The notes below the pieces were generated by a model, which was not told where the DNA came from, made no database searches, and saw only the letters and a list, made by a program, of their open reading frames with translations. Source: Thioalkalivibrio sp. (GTDB lineage Bacteria > Pseudomonadota > Gammaproteobacteria > Ectothiorhodospirales > Ectothiorhodospiraceae). From it: a stretch of DNA of 47,420 nt. The position numbers and the translations under genes are program-made. Of the stretch, positions 39,392-47,420 are shown one piece after another (position 1 is the stretch's first letter; each line of letters begins with the position of its first letter). Where the stretch lies: positions 1-47,420 of the forward strand of contig NZ_REBW01000229.1 in NCBI RefSeq assembly GCF_007692535.1. The letters are read 5' to 3'.

Positions 39392-40969
39392 ATGACTCAA
39401 GACGTACATGCACACCGGATCCTGGTGCTGGATTTCGGTTCCCAGTACACCCAGCTGATCGCTCGGCGCGTGCGCGAGGCGGGGGTCTACTCGGAGATCC
39501 ATCCCTGGGACATGAACCCGGAGGCCATGCGGGACTTCGCCCCCAGTGGCATCATCCTCTCGGGCGGCCCGGAGTCTGTGAACATGGCGGATCCGCCGCG
39601 TGCTGAGGCCCTGGTCTTCGAACTGGGGGTTCCGGTGTTCGGCATCTGTTACGGCATGCAGACCATGGCCGCGCAGCTGGGTGGAAAGGTCGAACCCTCA
39701 AGTCACCGCGAGTTTGGCTATGCGCAGGTCCGTGCCCGTGGTCACACCCGCCTCCTGACCGATATCGAGGACCACACGACGGCCGAGGGCTACGGGCTGC
39801 TGGATGTGTGGATGTCGCACGGGGACCGCGTTACCGCACTGCCCCCCGGCTTCAAGCTCATGTGCTCGACCGACTCCGCCCCCATTGCCGGCATGGCCGA
39901 CGAGGAACGCGGGTTTTACGGCGTGCAGTTCCATCCGGAGGTCACGCACACCCGCCAGGGCAAGCGCATCCTGTCGCGCTTCCTCCATGAAATCTGCGGC
40001 TGCGAGGACCTGTGGACCGCAGACAACATCATCGACGACATGATCGGTCGGGTGCGCGAGCAGGTCGGCTCCGACCACGTGCTGCTGGGTCTCTCCGGCG
40101 GGGTGGATTCCTCGGTGGTCGGCGCCCTGTTGCACAAGGCGATTGGTGACCAGCTGACCTGCGTATTCGTGGATACGGGTCTGCTGCGTCTGCATGAAGG
40201 CGACCAGGTGATGGCCACCTTCGCCCGGCACATGGGCGTCACGGTGATCCGGGTCGATGCCGAGCAGCGCTTCCTGAAGGCGCTGGAAGGCGTCAGCGAT
40301 CCCGAGAAGAAGCGCAAGATCATCGGCGGACTGTTCATCGACGTCTTCGACGAGGAGGCCGGAAAGCTGGTCAATGCGCGCTGGCTGGCGCAGGGGACGA
40401 TCTACCCGGACGTGATCGAGTCGGCGGGCTCCAAGACCGGCAAGGCCCACGTGATCAAGTCCCATCACAACGTCGGCGGCTTGCCGGAACACATGAAGAT
40501 GGGCCTGGTCGAGCCGCTGCGCGAGCTGTTCAAGGACGAGGTGCGGAAGATCGGCGTGGAACTGGGCCTGCCCTCCGAGATGGTATACAGACATCCATTC
40601 CCCGGCCCGGGGCTGGGCGTGCGCATCCTGGGCGAGGTGAAGAAGGAATACGCCGACCTGCTGCGGCGTGCCGACGACATCTTCATCGAGGAACTGCGCC
40701 GCGCGGATCTCTACGACCAGGTTTCCCAGGCCTTCGCGGTATTCCTGCCGGTGCGTTCCGTCGGCGTGATGGGTGACGGCCGTCGCTACGATTACGTGGT
40801 CGCCCTGCGAGCCGTCGAGACCATCGACTTCATGACCGCGCGCTGGGCACATCTGCCATACGAGTTTCTCGACCTCGTCTCTCGAAGAATAATCAATGAG
40901 ATAGACGGTATATCTCGTGTCACCTACGACATTTCCGGTAAGCCTCCCGCCACCATCGAGTGGGAGTGA
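39392..40969 (+). CDS. guaA: GMP synthase (glutamine-hydrolysing)
   Basis: 525 residues. The class I glutamine amidotransferase domain (about 8-205) has its nucleophile C86 in [10 protein letters not shown] and the triad HPE motif (FHPEVTHT). The ATP pyrophosphatase domain has the P-loop LSGGVDSSV near 235, and the C-terminal dimerisation domain (about 400-525) ends in KPPATIEWE. It converts XMP to GMP. The ribosome-binding site is weak. It is followed 13 bp later by the MITE-like element. Confidence 0.97.
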   Translation: MTQDVHAHRILVLDFGSQYTQLIARRVREAGVYSEIHPWDMNPEAMRDFAPSGIILSGGPESVNMADPPRAEALVFELGVPVFGICYGMQTMAAQLGGKVEPSSHREFGYAQVRARGHTRLLTDIEDHTTAEGYGLLDVWMSHGDRVTALPPGFKLMCSTDSAPIAGMADEERGFYGVQFHPEVTHTRQGKRILSRFLHEICGCEDLWTADNIIDDMIGRVREQVGSDHVLLGLSGGVDSSVVGALLHKAIGDQLTCVFVDTGLLRLHEGDQVMATFARHMGVTVIRVDAEQRFLKALEGVSDPEKKRKIIGGLFIDVFDEEAGKLVNARWLAQGTIYPDVIESAGSKTGKAHVIKSHHNVGGLPEHMKMGLVEPLRELFKDEVRKIGVELGLPSEMVYRHPFPGPGLGVRILGEVKKEYADLLRRADDIFIEELRRADLYDQVSQAFAVFLPVRSVGVMGDGRRYDYVVALRAVETIDFMTARWAHLPYEFLDLVSRRIINEIDGISRVTYDISGKPPATIEWE

Positions 40970-40982
40970 AACGCCAGCCACA

Positions 40983-41270
40983 GGGGTCGGACCAAGCCAA
41001 CCCATTGATCCCTATAGTAATTGAGGCGAAAAAACACCCCGAAAAAGCGCTTAAAGGGCCATTTTGGGCATCCAAAACGACGCCCTAACAGCGGAAACCC
41101 CTGGCGCGCCCCTTCGGGCTGCCCTTGTGCGCCGGGAATGTTCTGGAGACTCGATCCCTTCTTCTTAAACGCCCATTTTTGGCACCCAAAATGGCCCTTT
41201 AAGGCATTGATCCACCCTTATTTGGGCATCTTTTAACAGATTTAACAATGGCTTGGCTTGGTCCGACCCC
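40983..41270. mobile_element. MITE-like element with terminal and internal inverted repeats
   Basis: 288 bp. The ends are about 25-bp inverted repeats with one mismatch, beginning GGGGTCGGACCAAGCCAA (40983 onward and inverse, ending 41270). Inside is a second inverted repeat of about 27 bp (41050-41077 with 41177-41203, one-base length difference). Base composition of the inner part is AT-richer than the surroundings. It encodes no transposase; a 71-codon open frame inside has no protein character and is judged spurious. No clear target duplication is seen. Whether it moves in trans is inference. Confidence 0.75.
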
Positions 41271-41445
41271 AGAGACGCCGCTCTTGATCCTGTAACTTGA
41301 CCCGGGCGTCGGATTGGGTCGAGGCTCGGAGCATGTGGTTGAACTCGTCTACTCTTGTTGGTCAGCGGCCGGGCCGGCCCCACGGGAGGTTGGTTTGCGA
41401 ATGGGATAGGGGATCCGAGCCGCGAAAGCTGCCGAGGGCGTTGCC
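41271..41445 (+). other. Region between the MITE-like element and sufS
   Basis: 175 bp without a gene. It contains TTGACC at about 41297 but no well-placed -10, and no recognisable Fe-S regulator (IscR-type) site. The sufS Shine-Dalgarno GAGGG is near its end. Confidence 0.4.
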
Positions 41446-42693
41446 ATGAATGCGATTGTCAAACCCAGGTCGGATGCCGACTGGGATGTTGCGCGCGTGC
41501 GCCGGGACTTCCCGATCCTGGATCAGGAGGTGCATGGTCACCCGCTGGCCTACCTCGACAACGCCGCGACCACGCAGAAACCGCAGTCGGTGATCGAGGC
41601 GATGGACCGGTACTACCGGCGCGACAATGCCAATGTGCACCGCGGCGTCCACGCGCTCGCGGAACGGGCAACGACGGATTTCGAGGCCGCCCGCGAGTCG
41701 GTGCGACGGTTTATCAATGCCCCGTCCGCTCGCGAGATCGTGTTCGTGCGCGGCACTACCGAGGCCATCAACCTGGTGGCGTCCAGCTTCGGTCAGGGGT
41801 TGCGCGAGGGTGACGAGGTCATCATCACCGCGATGGAGCACCATGCGAACATCGTGCCCTGGCAACTGCTGCGCGAGCGGACCGGCGTCGTCCTGCGGGT
41901 GTTGCCGATCACCCCGGCAGGGGAGTTGGACCTGGAGGCGTTGCCCGGCCTGTTCAGTGCCCGCACGCGCCTGATCGCGCTGACGCACGTGTCCAATGCG
42001 CTCGGTACCATCAATCCCGTACGGCAAGTTGTTGCGATGGCACATGAACACGGGGTTCCCGTGCTGCTGGACGGTGCCCAGGCCATGCCGCACATGCGGG
42101 TGGACGTCCAGGCGCTGGATTGCGACTTCTATGCCTTCTCGGGGCACAAGCTGTTCGGGCCCACCGGCATCGGTGTCCTCTACGGGCGCGAGAGCCTGCT
42201 GCAGGCGATGCCCCCGTACCAGGGCGGCGGCGAGATGATCCGCACGGTGAGCTTCGAGAAAACCACCTTCGCCGGACTGCCGCATCGATTCGAGGCAGGC
42301 ACCCCGGATATCGCCGGCGCCATTGGTCTGGGTCGGGCGATCGAGTACCTCGAGAAGCTGGACTGGAGCGCCGTGATGGCCTACGAGCACCGCTTGCTGG
42401 AGTACGCCACCGATCGACTGAAGGACATACCGGGTCTGCGCGTCATCGGCGAGGCGCGGGACAAGGTTGCATTGGTTTCCTTCGTGATGGACGACGTGCA
42501 CCCCCACGACATGGGCACGATCCTCGATCACCGGGGCTTGGCGGTCCGCGCCGGCCACCACTGCGCGATGCCGGTGATGACCTTCTACCAGGTACCCGCC
42601 ACCTCCCGGGCGTCGATGGCCTTCTACAACACCGTGGAGGAGGTCGACAGGCTGGCGGCGGCCCTCCGGCACGCACGGGAGCTTCTGGCATGA
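41446..42693 (+). CDS. sufS: Cysteine desulfurase, SufS type
   Basis: 415 residues, PLP-dependent group II desulfurase. The PLP lysine is K235 in SGHKLFGPTG, and the active-site cysteine is C373 in the short RAGHHCAMPVM loop typical of SufS/CsdA. The N-terminal VRRDFPILDQEVHGHPLAYLDNAATTQKP is diagnostic. It takes sulfur from cysteine for Fe-S cluster assembly. The stop overlaps the sufU start (ATGA), so the two are coupled. sufBCD are not next to it; the MITE-like element and guaA lie upstream. Confidence 0.95.
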   Translation: MNAIVKPRSDADWDVARVRRDFPILDQEVHGHPLAYLDNAATTQKPQSVIEAMDRYYRRDNANVHRGVHALAERATTDFEAARESVRRFINAPSAREIVFVRGTTEAINLVASSFGQGLREGDEVIITAMEHHANIVPWQLLRERTGVVLRVLPITPAGELDLEALPGLFSARTRLIALTHVSNALGTINPVRQVVAMAHEHGVPVLLDGAQAMPHMRVDVQALDCDFYAFSGHKLFGPTGIGVLYGRESLLQAMPPYQGGGEMIRTVSFEKTTFAGLPHRFEAGTPDIAGAIGLGRAIEYLEKLDWSAVMAYEHRLLEYATDRLKDIPGLRVIGEARDKVALVSFVMDDVHPHDMGTILDHRGLAVRAGHHCAMPVMTFYQVPATSRASMAFYNTVEEVDRLAAALRHARELLA

Positions 42694-43139
42694 GCGAACT
42701 GAACGACCTTTATCAGGAACTGATCCTGGATCACAAGCGGCATCCCCGAAACTTTCGCGATATGCCCGATGCCACCCGGGCGGTGGACGGACACAACCCG
42801 CTCTGCGGGGACCAGTTGCGGCTGTTCGTAAAGGTCGTGGGCGGGCGGGTCGAGGATGTCAGCTTCATCGGTGTTGGCTGTGCAATTTCAATGGCATCCG
42901 CGTCGATGCTCACAGAGACTGTGAAAGGGCGAACGGTGGACGAGGCGCAACGCCTGTTCGCCGACGTGCACGATCTTCTGACCAACGACCACCCGCACAC
43001 CGACCCCGCCGAACTCGGTAACCTCGGGGCGCTTGCCGGCGTTCACGAGTACCCGATGCGGGTCAAGTGCGCGACCCTGTCCTGGCATACGCTGGACACC
43101 GCGTTGACCAGTGATGAAGACTCGGTGACCACGGAGTGA
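42690..43139 (+). CDS. sufU: SufU-type Fe-S cluster assembly protein
   Basis: 149 residues from the ATG overlapping sufS. It is a NifU/IscU-like fold with three cysteines, C39 (NPLCGD), C64 (GVGCAIS) and C127 (VKCATLSW), plus the aspartate D41 that bind zinc in SufU. SufU accepts persulfide from SufS by zinc-ligand exchange. The insertion relative to IscU between the second and third cysteines supports SufU over IscU. A scaffold role is the alternative. Confidence 0.93.
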   Translation: MSELNDLYQELILDHKRHPRNFRDMPDATRAVDGHNPLCGDQLRLFVKVVGGRVEDVSFIGVGCAISMASASMLTETVKGRTVDEAQRLFADVHDLLTNDHPHTDPAELGNLGALAGVHEYPMRVKCATLSWHTLDTALTSDEDSVTTE

Positions 43140-43156
43140 GCCATTCCGACCAGCCT

Positions 43157-43184
43157 CGAGGCGGGTGCCGCCTCGCTCCTCTTC
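43157..43184 (+). terminator. Likely terminator after sufU
   Basis: An 8-bp stem CGAGGCGG/CCGCCTCG with a 3-nt loop (43157-43175), 18 bp after the sufU stop, followed by a pyrimidine-rich CTCCTCTTCC tail. Confidence 0.5.
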
Positions 43185-43336
43185 CCGGTCGCGGGGCTTG
43201 CGGCGGAGATTCGCCGGGGTTCGAACCAGGCGGATGATTCACCCCCTATCCGATCGCGTACGAGACGGATCTCCTTTGGAAAAGGTCCCGCACGGCTGCT
43301 AAAGTTATTAGGACCACTCGTAACAAGGAGGTCGCC

Positions 43337-43501
43337 ATGATCTATTGGGCATTGATCTTTCTGATTGTCGCCATCATCGCGGGAGCCTTGGGATTGACCG
43401 GTGTTGCCGGAGCGGCCACGAACATCGCCTGGATCCTGTTCGTCGTCGGTCTGGTGCTCGCACTCGTGTTCATGATCACCGGCAGACGTCCGCGGATCTG
43501 A
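43337..43501 (+). CDS. DUF1328 small membrane protein
   Basis: 54 residues, beginning [19 protein letters not shown]. It has two hydrophobic segments separated by [10 protein letters not shown], exactly the YtjA/DUF1328 pattern, and a short basic tail GRRPRI. The AGGAGGT ribosome-binding site 5 bp before ATG is strong. Members are common stress-linked envelope proteins of unknown role. The gene is short and easily missed by length cut-offs. Confidence 0.85.
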   Translation: MIYWALIFLIVAIIAGALGLTGVAGAATNIAWILFVVGLVLALVFMITGRRPRI

Positions 43502-43625
43502 TCTTTCCATCGCATCGGTGATCCGGGGTCTGGACCCGGCCGCCGATCCGACCATCAACCATCTCGAGACTGCCAACCGTTATCGCGGATATCGGCAGTG
43601 GCAGGTCTTGCATAGGAGGACACGG

Positions 43626-43835
43626 ATGAGCCCTGTTCGCATTCTCGGTATCGCCCTGCTGGTCGCGGGGATCGTTGCGCTTTATTTCGGCTGGCAGGCC
43701 TCCGAGGCATTCGTCGACCAGGCACACGAGGCACTGACCGGTCGCTTCACCGATGAGACCATGTGGTACTTCATCGGTGGCGGTGTCGCTGTGGTGGTTG
43801 GCCTGCTGCTGACCCTCTTCGGCGTCCGCCGATAG
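43626..43835 (+). CDS. DUF3185 small membrane protein
   Basis: 69 residues from the ATG with AGGAGG upstream. It has two membrane segments (ILGIALLVAGIVALYFGW and WYFIGGGVAVVVGLLLTLFG) separated by a hydrophilic loop of about 27 residues. The N-terminus and the loop (SEAFVDQAHEALTGRFTDET) match the DUF3185 family. Function is unknown. It follows the DUF1328 gene by 124 bp and often keeps such company. Confidence 0.8.
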   Translation: MSPVRILGIALLVAGIVALYFGWQASEAFVDQAHEALTGRFTDETMWYFIGGGVAVVVGLLLTLFGVRR

Positions 43836-43867
43836 GGTCAGGACCGCTGCTCCGGTGCGGTCCGGTC

Positions 43868-43907
43868 GTGCCTCGAGGCACCCTGCGCCCGTCACCTGCG
43901 CAGGGTG
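43868..43907. terminator. Hairpin cluster between convergent genes
   Basis: A perfect palindrome GTGCCTCGAGGCAC (43868-43881) overlaps by three bases a hairpin with 10-bp arms, CACCCTGCGC (43879-43888) and GCGCAGGGTG (43898-43907). It may end transcription from both sides. No U-run is present. Confidence 0.45.
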
Positions 43908-43983
43908 TCAATGAGCGCATGCGAATGGCACCGGCCGGGGTTGCGCCTCACGGCACCGTACGCGTGACTAGGGCGACTGCGAG

Positions 43984-45504
43984 TCAACCGGCGAGCCGGA
44001 GTACCGGGATGATGCCAAACCAGAGGATGAAGGTGAGGGAAGCCGCCATCAGGCCATCGATGCGGCCCGGAGGGGCCGCGGATTCGATGCGTCCATGTAG
44101 CAGCCAGGCCAGCCACAACGCGTGGGGCACGGCCAGATAGGCGATCCCCGCGTATGCCCCGTCGGCCAGGCCGAGCAGGTCCCACAGCACTGCCGCAGCC
44201 GCCGCGAGCGCTGTGAACGCGGTGGCCAGCCACAGCGTATTCCTGCGCCCCAGCCGCACGGCCAGCGTGCGCTTGCCGGCAGCCGCATCGGCCTCGAGGT
44301 CGGGAATGCCCGATAGGGTGATCGACGGCAGGATTGCCAGCAGCAGCGGCAGGCTCAGCAGCCACGGCAGCGGGTCCTGCCAGTGCCCGCCAAGGAAGAC
44401 GAAGCCGCACAGGATCACGCCGAGGCTGTGGGTGACCGCCACGTCGACCTCGCCCAGTCCGCGGTAGCTGAGTTTCATGGGCGGCACGGTGTAGCCGATG
44501 GCCAGGAACGTCAGCAGTGCCAGTACGGCGAGCGCTGCAGATGCGGAACCCGGCGTCAGGGTCAGGAGCGCCACAGTGGCCGCGACGAAAGCCGCCAGAC
44601 TGACCGCAATGCCGGCCTGGACCTCCCGCGGGCTCAGCAAGCCTTCGACCAGTACCCGGGAGCCGCCGGTGAACATGCTGAAGAAGCGGTTGCTGCGGTC
44701 GCTGCGCAAGTCCAACAGTTCATTGCTCAGGACCGTCGCAACCTCCAGCAGGAACAGGCAGAGGTAGCCCAGCCAGAAGACCGGGTTGCCGAACACGCCG
44801 CCCGGCGGCCCGGCTGCGAGTGCCCCGGCCGTGTAGGCCAGCCAGGTCATCGGATAGAACTGCAGGCGCAGGCCCTGGAGCCAGGAGCCGGCTTTGCCGC
44901 GCAGCCGCTCGCTGGGTGTGAACCGGCCACGTTGCAGCCTCTGGCCCTGGCGGCGAGCGCGGTCCAGCCAGCGCTGGCGCCGCTCCGGGCTGGAGGTCCG
45001 CACTGGGCCGAAGACCAGAGAACGCACCGGCCGGATGCCACAGAAGCCCAGGGTCGCACGCGCCATCGCCTCGCGACCGGGCTGGCGATACACCAGGCGA
45101 TGAATCAGCGGTGGGGTATCCATGGTCGTGATCAGCTGCGCGGAACGTCCGCCGAGCAATCCCTGGTAACCGGTACCGCCCTCGCAGGTCCGGAACGCGA
45201 AGCCGGGGGTGAACACCCGGTCCAGGAATCCTTTCAGCAAGGCCGGCATCGTGCCCCACCAGGTCGGATAGACGAACACCAGGTGTTCGGCCCAGACGAT
45301 GAGGTCCCGTGCCTGCCGTAAACCCGCTTCCAGCGGCTGCTGGTTCGGCGATTCCGTGCGCACGTGGGGGTCGAACTCCAGCGCCGAGAGGTGTAACTGT
45401 CGAACCTCGGCGCCGGCCTCGCGTGCCCCCGTTTCGAATGCCCCGGCCAGTGCTCCGCACAGGCTCTCGACGCGAGGGTGCCCGAGGACGACCAGTACCT
45501 TCAT
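43984..45504 (-). CDS. Flavodoxin-fold quinone reductase fused to UbiA-family prenyltransferase
   Basis: 506 residues from the ATG at 45504 (MKVLVVLGHPRVESLCG). Residues 1-195 are an NAD(P)H:quinone oxidoreductase-like flavodoxin domain (VYPTWWGTMPALLKGFLDRVFTPGFAF is the flavin-site pattern). Residues about 220-506 are a UbiA membrane domain with 8-9 helices and both metal-binding motifs, NELLDLRSD near 260 and PDLEADAAAGKRT near 401; the first has Glu where Asp is usual. The frame is continuous and no internal start looks better. Joint prenylation and reduction of a quinone-like ring is a reasonable inference. No quinone-biosynthesis neighbours are present. Confidence 0.85.
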   Translation of the reverse strand: MKVLVVLGHPRVESLCGALAGAFETGAREAGAEVRQLHLSALEFDPHVRTESPNQQPLEAGLRQARDLIVWAEHLVFVYPTWWGTMPALLKGFLDRVFTPGFAFRTCEGGTGYQGLLGGRSAQLITTMDTPPLIHRLVYRQPGREAMARATLGFCGIRPVRSLVFGPVRTSSPERRQRWLDRARRQGQRLQRGRFTPSERLRGKAGSWLQGLRLQFYPMTWLAYTAGALAAGPPGGVFGNPVFWLGYLCLFLLEVATVLSNELLDLRSDRSNRFFSMFTGGSRVLVEGLLSPREVQAGIAVSLAAFVAATVALLTLTPGSASAALAVLALLTFLAIGYTVPPMKLSYRGLGEVDVAVTHSLGVILCGFVFLGGHWQDPLPWLLSLPLLLAILPSITLSGIPDLEADAAAGKRTLAVRLGRRNTLWLATAFTALAAAAAVLWDLLGLADGAYAGIAYLAVPHALWLAWLLHGRIESAAPPGRIDGLMAASLTFILWFGIIPVLRLAG

Positions 45505-45663
45505 GCCACTCTCTCGTCGAAAGCAAAGGATGCTGGCGACGATAAGGAACTCGCTACCGCAGCGCAATCGGGCCTGGCCGTACGCTTCATCGATGCTTTG
45601 CCTTGTGGGGATTGAGCCCCGCAGACGGCGATTCTGCAGTTGAGCCGGGATGCGACCGCTTTC

Positions 45664-46266
45664 TCAACGGTCGGGAGCCGGTGCCCGGTGTCGCCTGCCG
45701 CGTAACAGCCGGACCAGCCGCACCAGCAGCCAGGCCAGGACCAGGATCACCACCACGCCGAAGACCACCGGGATCAACAGGGCGAGCAGGATCGCGACCA
45801 GGCTGCCTCCGGTTTCGGAAGTCGCGATCAGGGGGTTGCCGAGACCGCCGGTCGAGGCCGTGGAAACGCCGCGCGCCAAAACGGTCGTGCCCTGCGTGAT
45901 GCCCGCCGCGCCACCGCCCAGCAGGGCCGCGGTGCCCCACTGCAGCAGCCCGTGCATCTCCGGCAGTAGCGCCGCGACGATGACCGTGCCGCCCCCGATG
46001 GCCGCCGGCGTGGCCAGGGTGTCGAGCAGGTTGTCGACAATGGGGATGTAGTAGGTGCCGACCTCGAGCAGGGCTGCAATGCCCACCACCATCAGCACCG
46101 GGTCGGAAGCCAGCCAGGCGAATTGCTCGCCCAGTTCCAGCAGTCCGAAGCGCGCGGCAAGACCAAGCGCCAGCACCGGCAGAAACACGCGCAACCCTGC
46201 CGCGGCGCTCAGGCTGATGCCCGCCATCAGCGCGGGAAGGGTGCCCAACTCACTGATGGCTTCCAT
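45664..46266 (-). CDS. DUF4126 membrane protein
   Basis: 200 residues with about five hydrophobic segments and a glycine-rich centre (TPAAIGGGTVIVAALLPEM, LLGGGAAGITQGTT). The C-terminus is basic. The pattern fits DUF4126, a family of integral membrane proteins without known function. The start is taken as the ATG at 46266; a later ATG at 46227 is possible. A TAGAAT -10 box is only 7-12 bp upstream of the first ATG. Confidence 0.75.
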   Translation of the reverse strand: MEAISELGTLPALMAGISLSAAAGLRVFLPVLALGLAARFGLLELGEQFAWLASDPVLMVVGIAALLEVGTYYIPIVDNLLDTLATPAAIGGGTVIVAALLPEMHGLLQWGTAALLGGGAAGITQGTTVLARGVSTASTGGLGNPLIATSETGGSLVAILLALLIPVVFGVVVILVLAWLLVRLVRLLRGRRHRAPAPDR

Positions 46267-46273
46267 GACAGGT

Positions 46274-46279
46274 ATTCTA
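46274..46279 (-). promoter_or_regulatory. -10 box just upstream of the DUF4126 gene
   Basis: TAGAAT read on the minus strand, with no good -35. If used, transcription would begin at about 46267, the base before the ATG. Confidence 0.3.
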
Positions 46280-46411
46280 GCCAATCGCCGCGCATCCACG
46301 TTACCCGGCACTCGACTTCCGGCCAAAGCGCTGTTTGACTTTACGTGGACCCCTTTGGAATCCGCGCATCAAAAGGCTCCGGTATGGCGGGTGTCGGTTG
46401 CTGCGTGTGAC

Positions 46412-46894
46412 TTACAACCGGCTGCAGGTGTATTGCTCGCCAAACGCGTCCTCGAGCACAAGCTGCGTGGGTGTCTCCGCGAGGATGCGCGTGGTCTGGG
46501 TATGCGGGAGCTCCGGGAACAGCGATGTAATCTGCTGGATCAGGTGGCGCTGCAGTTCAACGCCCAATGTCGACCCCGGCGACAGTTCCAGCGTTTCCAC
46601 GGTAACCGTGACGTCCTGCTGTTCGCGCACCCATTGCCCACGGCTCGTCGCCGCCAGCGTCAGCGGCCACCTCCCCAGGTGCACGATGGCATCCCCCTCG
46701 CTCTCGTAACGACCCTCGGGACGCAGATGAGCGCGGGTGTTCAGCTGCAGGGTCAGTTCGCTTTGCCCGACCGCCGCCAGATGTAGCTTCGTGGGGCAGG
46801 ACCAATAGCCCGCCAACTCCGAACTGGCAGCCTCGGTGGCGAATCCGACTGCGATCAGGAGGAGGAGTGCAAGATCACGCCAGGAGCCCTTCAT
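46412..46894 (-). CDS. Exported protein of unknown function
   Basis: 160 residues from the ATG at 46894, which opens a signal peptide (KGSWRDLALLLLIAVGFA, cleavage near AAS-SEL). The mature part is rich in beta-strand patterns and has two cysteines, one near each end (GYWSCPTK and EQYTCSRL), that could form a disulfide. I do not recognise the family. The frame remains open for 71 codons upstream without protein character. Confidence 0.55.
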   Translation of the reverse strand: MKGSWRDLALLLLIAVGFATEAASSELAGYWSCPTKLHLAAVGQSELTLQLNTRAHLRPEGRYESEGDAIVHLGRWPLTLAATSRGQWVREQQDVTVTVETLELSPGSTLGVELQRHLIQQITSLFPELPHTQTTRILAETPTQLVLEDAFGEQYTCSRL

Positions 46895-47187
46895 TCCAGT
46901 TGGTCCGCCTCGTGCCCCTTCTGCGGGGAAAACTCCAGGAAACTGTCCCAGTATGCAGTCCGGGAAACAACGACGCCACGCTATGCCTGAGAAAATCGGG
47001 GGTAGGTTGCCGATCCTGTTCGCACAGCAGAAACCGCAGGGCGTTCGAAGTGCTCGGCTGCGACCGGCAAGGCGAGCTGTTCCTTCGCTTTCGGACGGGG
47101 AAGCCACTGACGTGACGATGGGGGCGTTCTTGCAATCAGGGACCCCGCGTCCATACTCAGGGAAAGCGAGCGAGATGGAGGCCAGGC

Positions 47188-47409
47188 ATGTTTCTCAAGG
47201 ACATCAGCAACGGCCATCTGGTGGAGGTGCTGGATACGGCGGCACTCTTCGATCCGTCGGCGACCCATTTCAAAGGCCGCTACAACTGGGGCGAGGATCT
47301 TCCCGATCCCGAGCCTTTCGCCAAGGTCAACGTGGCGTTTCCCTCCGGCGAGCCGCTGCCCCGTTGCTGGCTCGATATGCACTACCGGGACGACGAACTG
47401 CGCCGGTGA
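47188..47409 (+). CDS. Conserved small protein of unknown function
   Basis: 73 residues, GGAGG about 8 bp before ATG. The sequence starts MFLKDISNGHLVEVLD and ends PLPRCWLDMHYRDDELRR. It has no membrane segment, is acidic, and looks like a small soluble domain found in several gammaproteobacteria as a hypothetical protein. No function can be given. Confidence 0.65.
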   Translation: MFLKDISNGHLVEVLDTAALFDPSATHFKGRYNWGEDLPDPEPFAKVNVAFPSGEPLPRCWLDMHYRDDELRR

Positions 47410-47420
47410 CCTGAACCCCC

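Noticed and set aside
41021-41236. A 71-codon frame inside the MITE-like element
   Set aside because: No ribosome-binding site or protein character; it is made by the inverted repeats.

Overview
The window is about 47 kb of GC-rich chromosome, most like a gammaproteobacterium of the Chromatiales/Ectothiorhodospiraceae type (Thioalkalivibrio-like). This is inferred from gene order and protein flavour: nusA-infB-rbfA-truB-rpsO-pnp, dksA-gluQRS followed by a CbrA/CbrB-type sensor and regulator, a VC_2705-type symporter with DUF4212 and DUF294 proteins, and a CbbY-like phosphatase that hints at autotrophy. It is a core chromosomal segment. No phage, complete insertion sequence, CRISPR array, tRNA or rRNA is visible.

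Layout. 1-7460 (+): the translation/RNA operon, from the 3' end of nusA to pnp. 7535-8155 (+): a PmtA-like methyltransferase. 8505-17862 (+) with 17866-18669 (-): a compact island with a circularly permuted ATP-grasp protein, an alpha-E protein, a giant transglutaminase/DUF2126 protein, an ATP-grasp/alpha-E fusion and a second transglutaminase, meeting tail to tail a gene for Anbu, the bacterial proteasome-like peptidase. These families are known to travel together and are predicted to make and process a peptide or peptide tag, but their substrate is unknown. 19049-28591 (-): periplasmic rhodanese, acetyl-CoA synthetase, a DnaQ-like exonuclease, two DUF294 signalling proteins, and a sodium/solute symporter with its DUF4212 partner.

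28804-34751 (-): dksA, gluQRS, a small overlapping membrane-protein gene (cbrX-like), a CbrA-like transporter-fused histidine kinase and a CbrB-like sigma-54 activator. Between the activator and the DUF294-DUF4212-symporter genes there is a good sigma-54 promoter with two GTTAC/GTAAC palindromes at enhancer distance. This makes a self-contained sensing-to-uptake circuit the best reading of the region. 34920-40969: CbbY-like phosphatase, xseA (-), guaB and guaA, separated by several palindromic REPIN-like repeats, one of which supplies the stop codons of both convergent genes that flank it.

40983-41270: a MITE-like element with about 25-bp terminal inverted repeats. 41446-43139 (+): a sufS-sufU pair without sufBCD beside it. 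The rest holds two tiny membrane proteins, a flavodoxin-fold quinone reductase fused to a UbiA prenyltransferase, a DUF4126 membrane protein, an unknown exported protein and a conserved small protein.
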